Shown piece by piece: positions 63,468-64,000 of a stretch of DNA of 64,000 bases. The notes under the pieces were generated by a model, which was not told the DNA's origin, did not search any database, and saw only the letters and a list, made by a program, of their open reading frames with translations. The position numbers and the translations under genes are program-made. Source of the stretch: Allolobophora icterica (taxonomy: Eukaryota; Annelida; Clitellata; Crassiclitellata; Lumbricidae). Location: NCBI GenBank assembly GCA_963556255.1, contig OY744608.1:66350678-66414677 (forward strand), given 5' to 3'. Positions within the stretch are counted from its first letter, which is position 1, and each line of letters begins with the position of its first letter.

Positions 63468-64000
63468 ATGGAAGTGAAAGACTTAACGTGGAACGATTTA
63501 CAATCGAAAAGATTTAATATCAACTCATTACCTAAAAGTATAAGGGGTGTAATAGTAGGGAAATCGGGATGTGGTAAGACGATGTTATTGTTAAACTTAC
63601 TTTTGAGACCTGGATGGCTCGATTATAACAATTTACAAGTATTCGGAAAATCTCTATTTCAGCCGGAGTACAAAATTCTTAAGAAGGCATTCGAAGAAAA
63701 ACTACCAAAAGAAACGATCATCAAGCTGTTTAACATTCGAGATGAGATAATGAGGTCTAATATTTCTCCGGCGTGCGTTGTAGAAGAGATAGCGAAAGAG
63801 TTAAGAGACAAGTCGGATATCGAATGCAGGTTTTACGAATCCGCGGAAGACGTGCCGGATCCGAGAGAGTTGAGCTGTGAAAAGAAGAACTTGATGATTT
63901 TTGACGATTTACAGTTAGAAAAGCAGAACAAATGCGAAATGTATTATATCAGAGGGAGGCATAGTAACGTCGACTGTTTGTACCTCGCCCAGAATTATTT
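63468..64000 (+). CDS. Polinton packaging ATPase (A32/FtsK-HerA type), N-terminal part
   Basis: The frame opens at ATG 63468 (preceded by TTTAAA) and is uninterrupted for 177 codons to the window edge. Walker A is G-K-S-G-C-G-K-T (about residues 32-39). Walker B is L-M-I-F-D-D at about 143-148. A R-G-R-H-S-N motif precedes L-A-Q-N-Y at about 175, where the sensor region of these ATPases lies. The family pumps DNA into the capsid. No damage is visible, unlike the integrase. Confidence 0.88.
   Translation, partial: MEVKDLTWNDLQSKRFNINSLPKSIRGVIVGKSGCGKTMLLLNLLLRPGWLDYNNLQVFGKSLFQPEYKILKKAFEEKLPKETIIKLFNIRDEIMRSNISPACVVEEIAKELRDKSDIECRFYESAEDVPDPRELSCEKKNLMIFDDLQLEKQNKCEMYYIRGRHSNVDCLYLAQNY

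Larger units (their letters stand above)
61010..64000. mobile_element. Polinton/Maverick (adintovirus-like), one end, runs off the window
   Basis: Integrase with chromodomain, a zinc-ribbon/PLA2-like virion protein, an A32-type packaging ATPase and an unknown conserved-looking gene are packed within 2.8 kb without introns. The first three genes point toward the terminus and the ATPase points inward. The left end is not firmly placed. It probably lies at about 61003-61020, because host simple repeats end there, and 61020-61230 is non-coding with CAATAACCAC repeats and a GAGTCATC/GATGACTC inverted pair. The capsid, polymerase and protease genes should lie beyond 64000. Confidence 0.85.

Overview
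This is a slice of a repeat-rich animal nuclear genome, probably a marine invertebrate. The signs are a spliced tetraspanin gene, many non-LTR retrotransposon relics, tRNA-derived SINEs, long microsatellites, hAT, pogo and Helitron-like elements, a Ty3/gypsy-class LTR retrotransposon and the end of a Polinton. The LTR element has its integrase upstream of the reverse transcriptase. That order is the hallmark of the Gmr1 group, first described in deuterostomes, so a deuterostome is a reasonable but unproven guess. There are no bacterial operons, CRISPR arrays or rRNA/tRNA genes.

Layout. Bases 1-28700 hold no host gene I can support. They contain dead LINE copies (1855, 3881, 4575, 6540, 14640, 15760-19000, 23510-25560), SINEs (13988, 15178), simple repeats, a pogo-type transposon (16296-18416) inserted in one LINE, and hAT-type transposons (23776-24983, 25819-27571). 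Bases 28786-34668 (minus strand) carry the 5' part of a tetraspanin gene in four exons. Its introns are loaded with mobile elements and satellites. Bases 34700-46300 are again repeats, including a hAT element (36976-37749), a LINE (39130-39850) and two large diverged duplications. Bases 46376-54605 are a LINE 3' end carrying a nested, very young LTR retrotransposon (47376-54540; 728-bp LTRs with one difference by eye; TSD ACCAG). Bases 55471-56430 hold a broken transposase-like gene of a family I cannot name. Bases 58500-60470 are the third copy of a roughly 2-kb repeat unit also seen at 2861-5460 and 41105-42370. From about 61010 to the right edge is a Polinton: an unknown 233-aa gene, an integrase with a damaged catalytic core, a zinc-ribbon/phospholipase A2-like protein, and the start of the packaging ATPase.

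One dispersed element family dominates the background. Its ends read GTTTAACGACA and it occurs dozens of times in both orientations. It serves as landing site for other elements and seems to have seeded at least one 12-bp minisatellite. Paralogous copies inside the window act as natural empty sites, which fixes the boundaries of several insertions.
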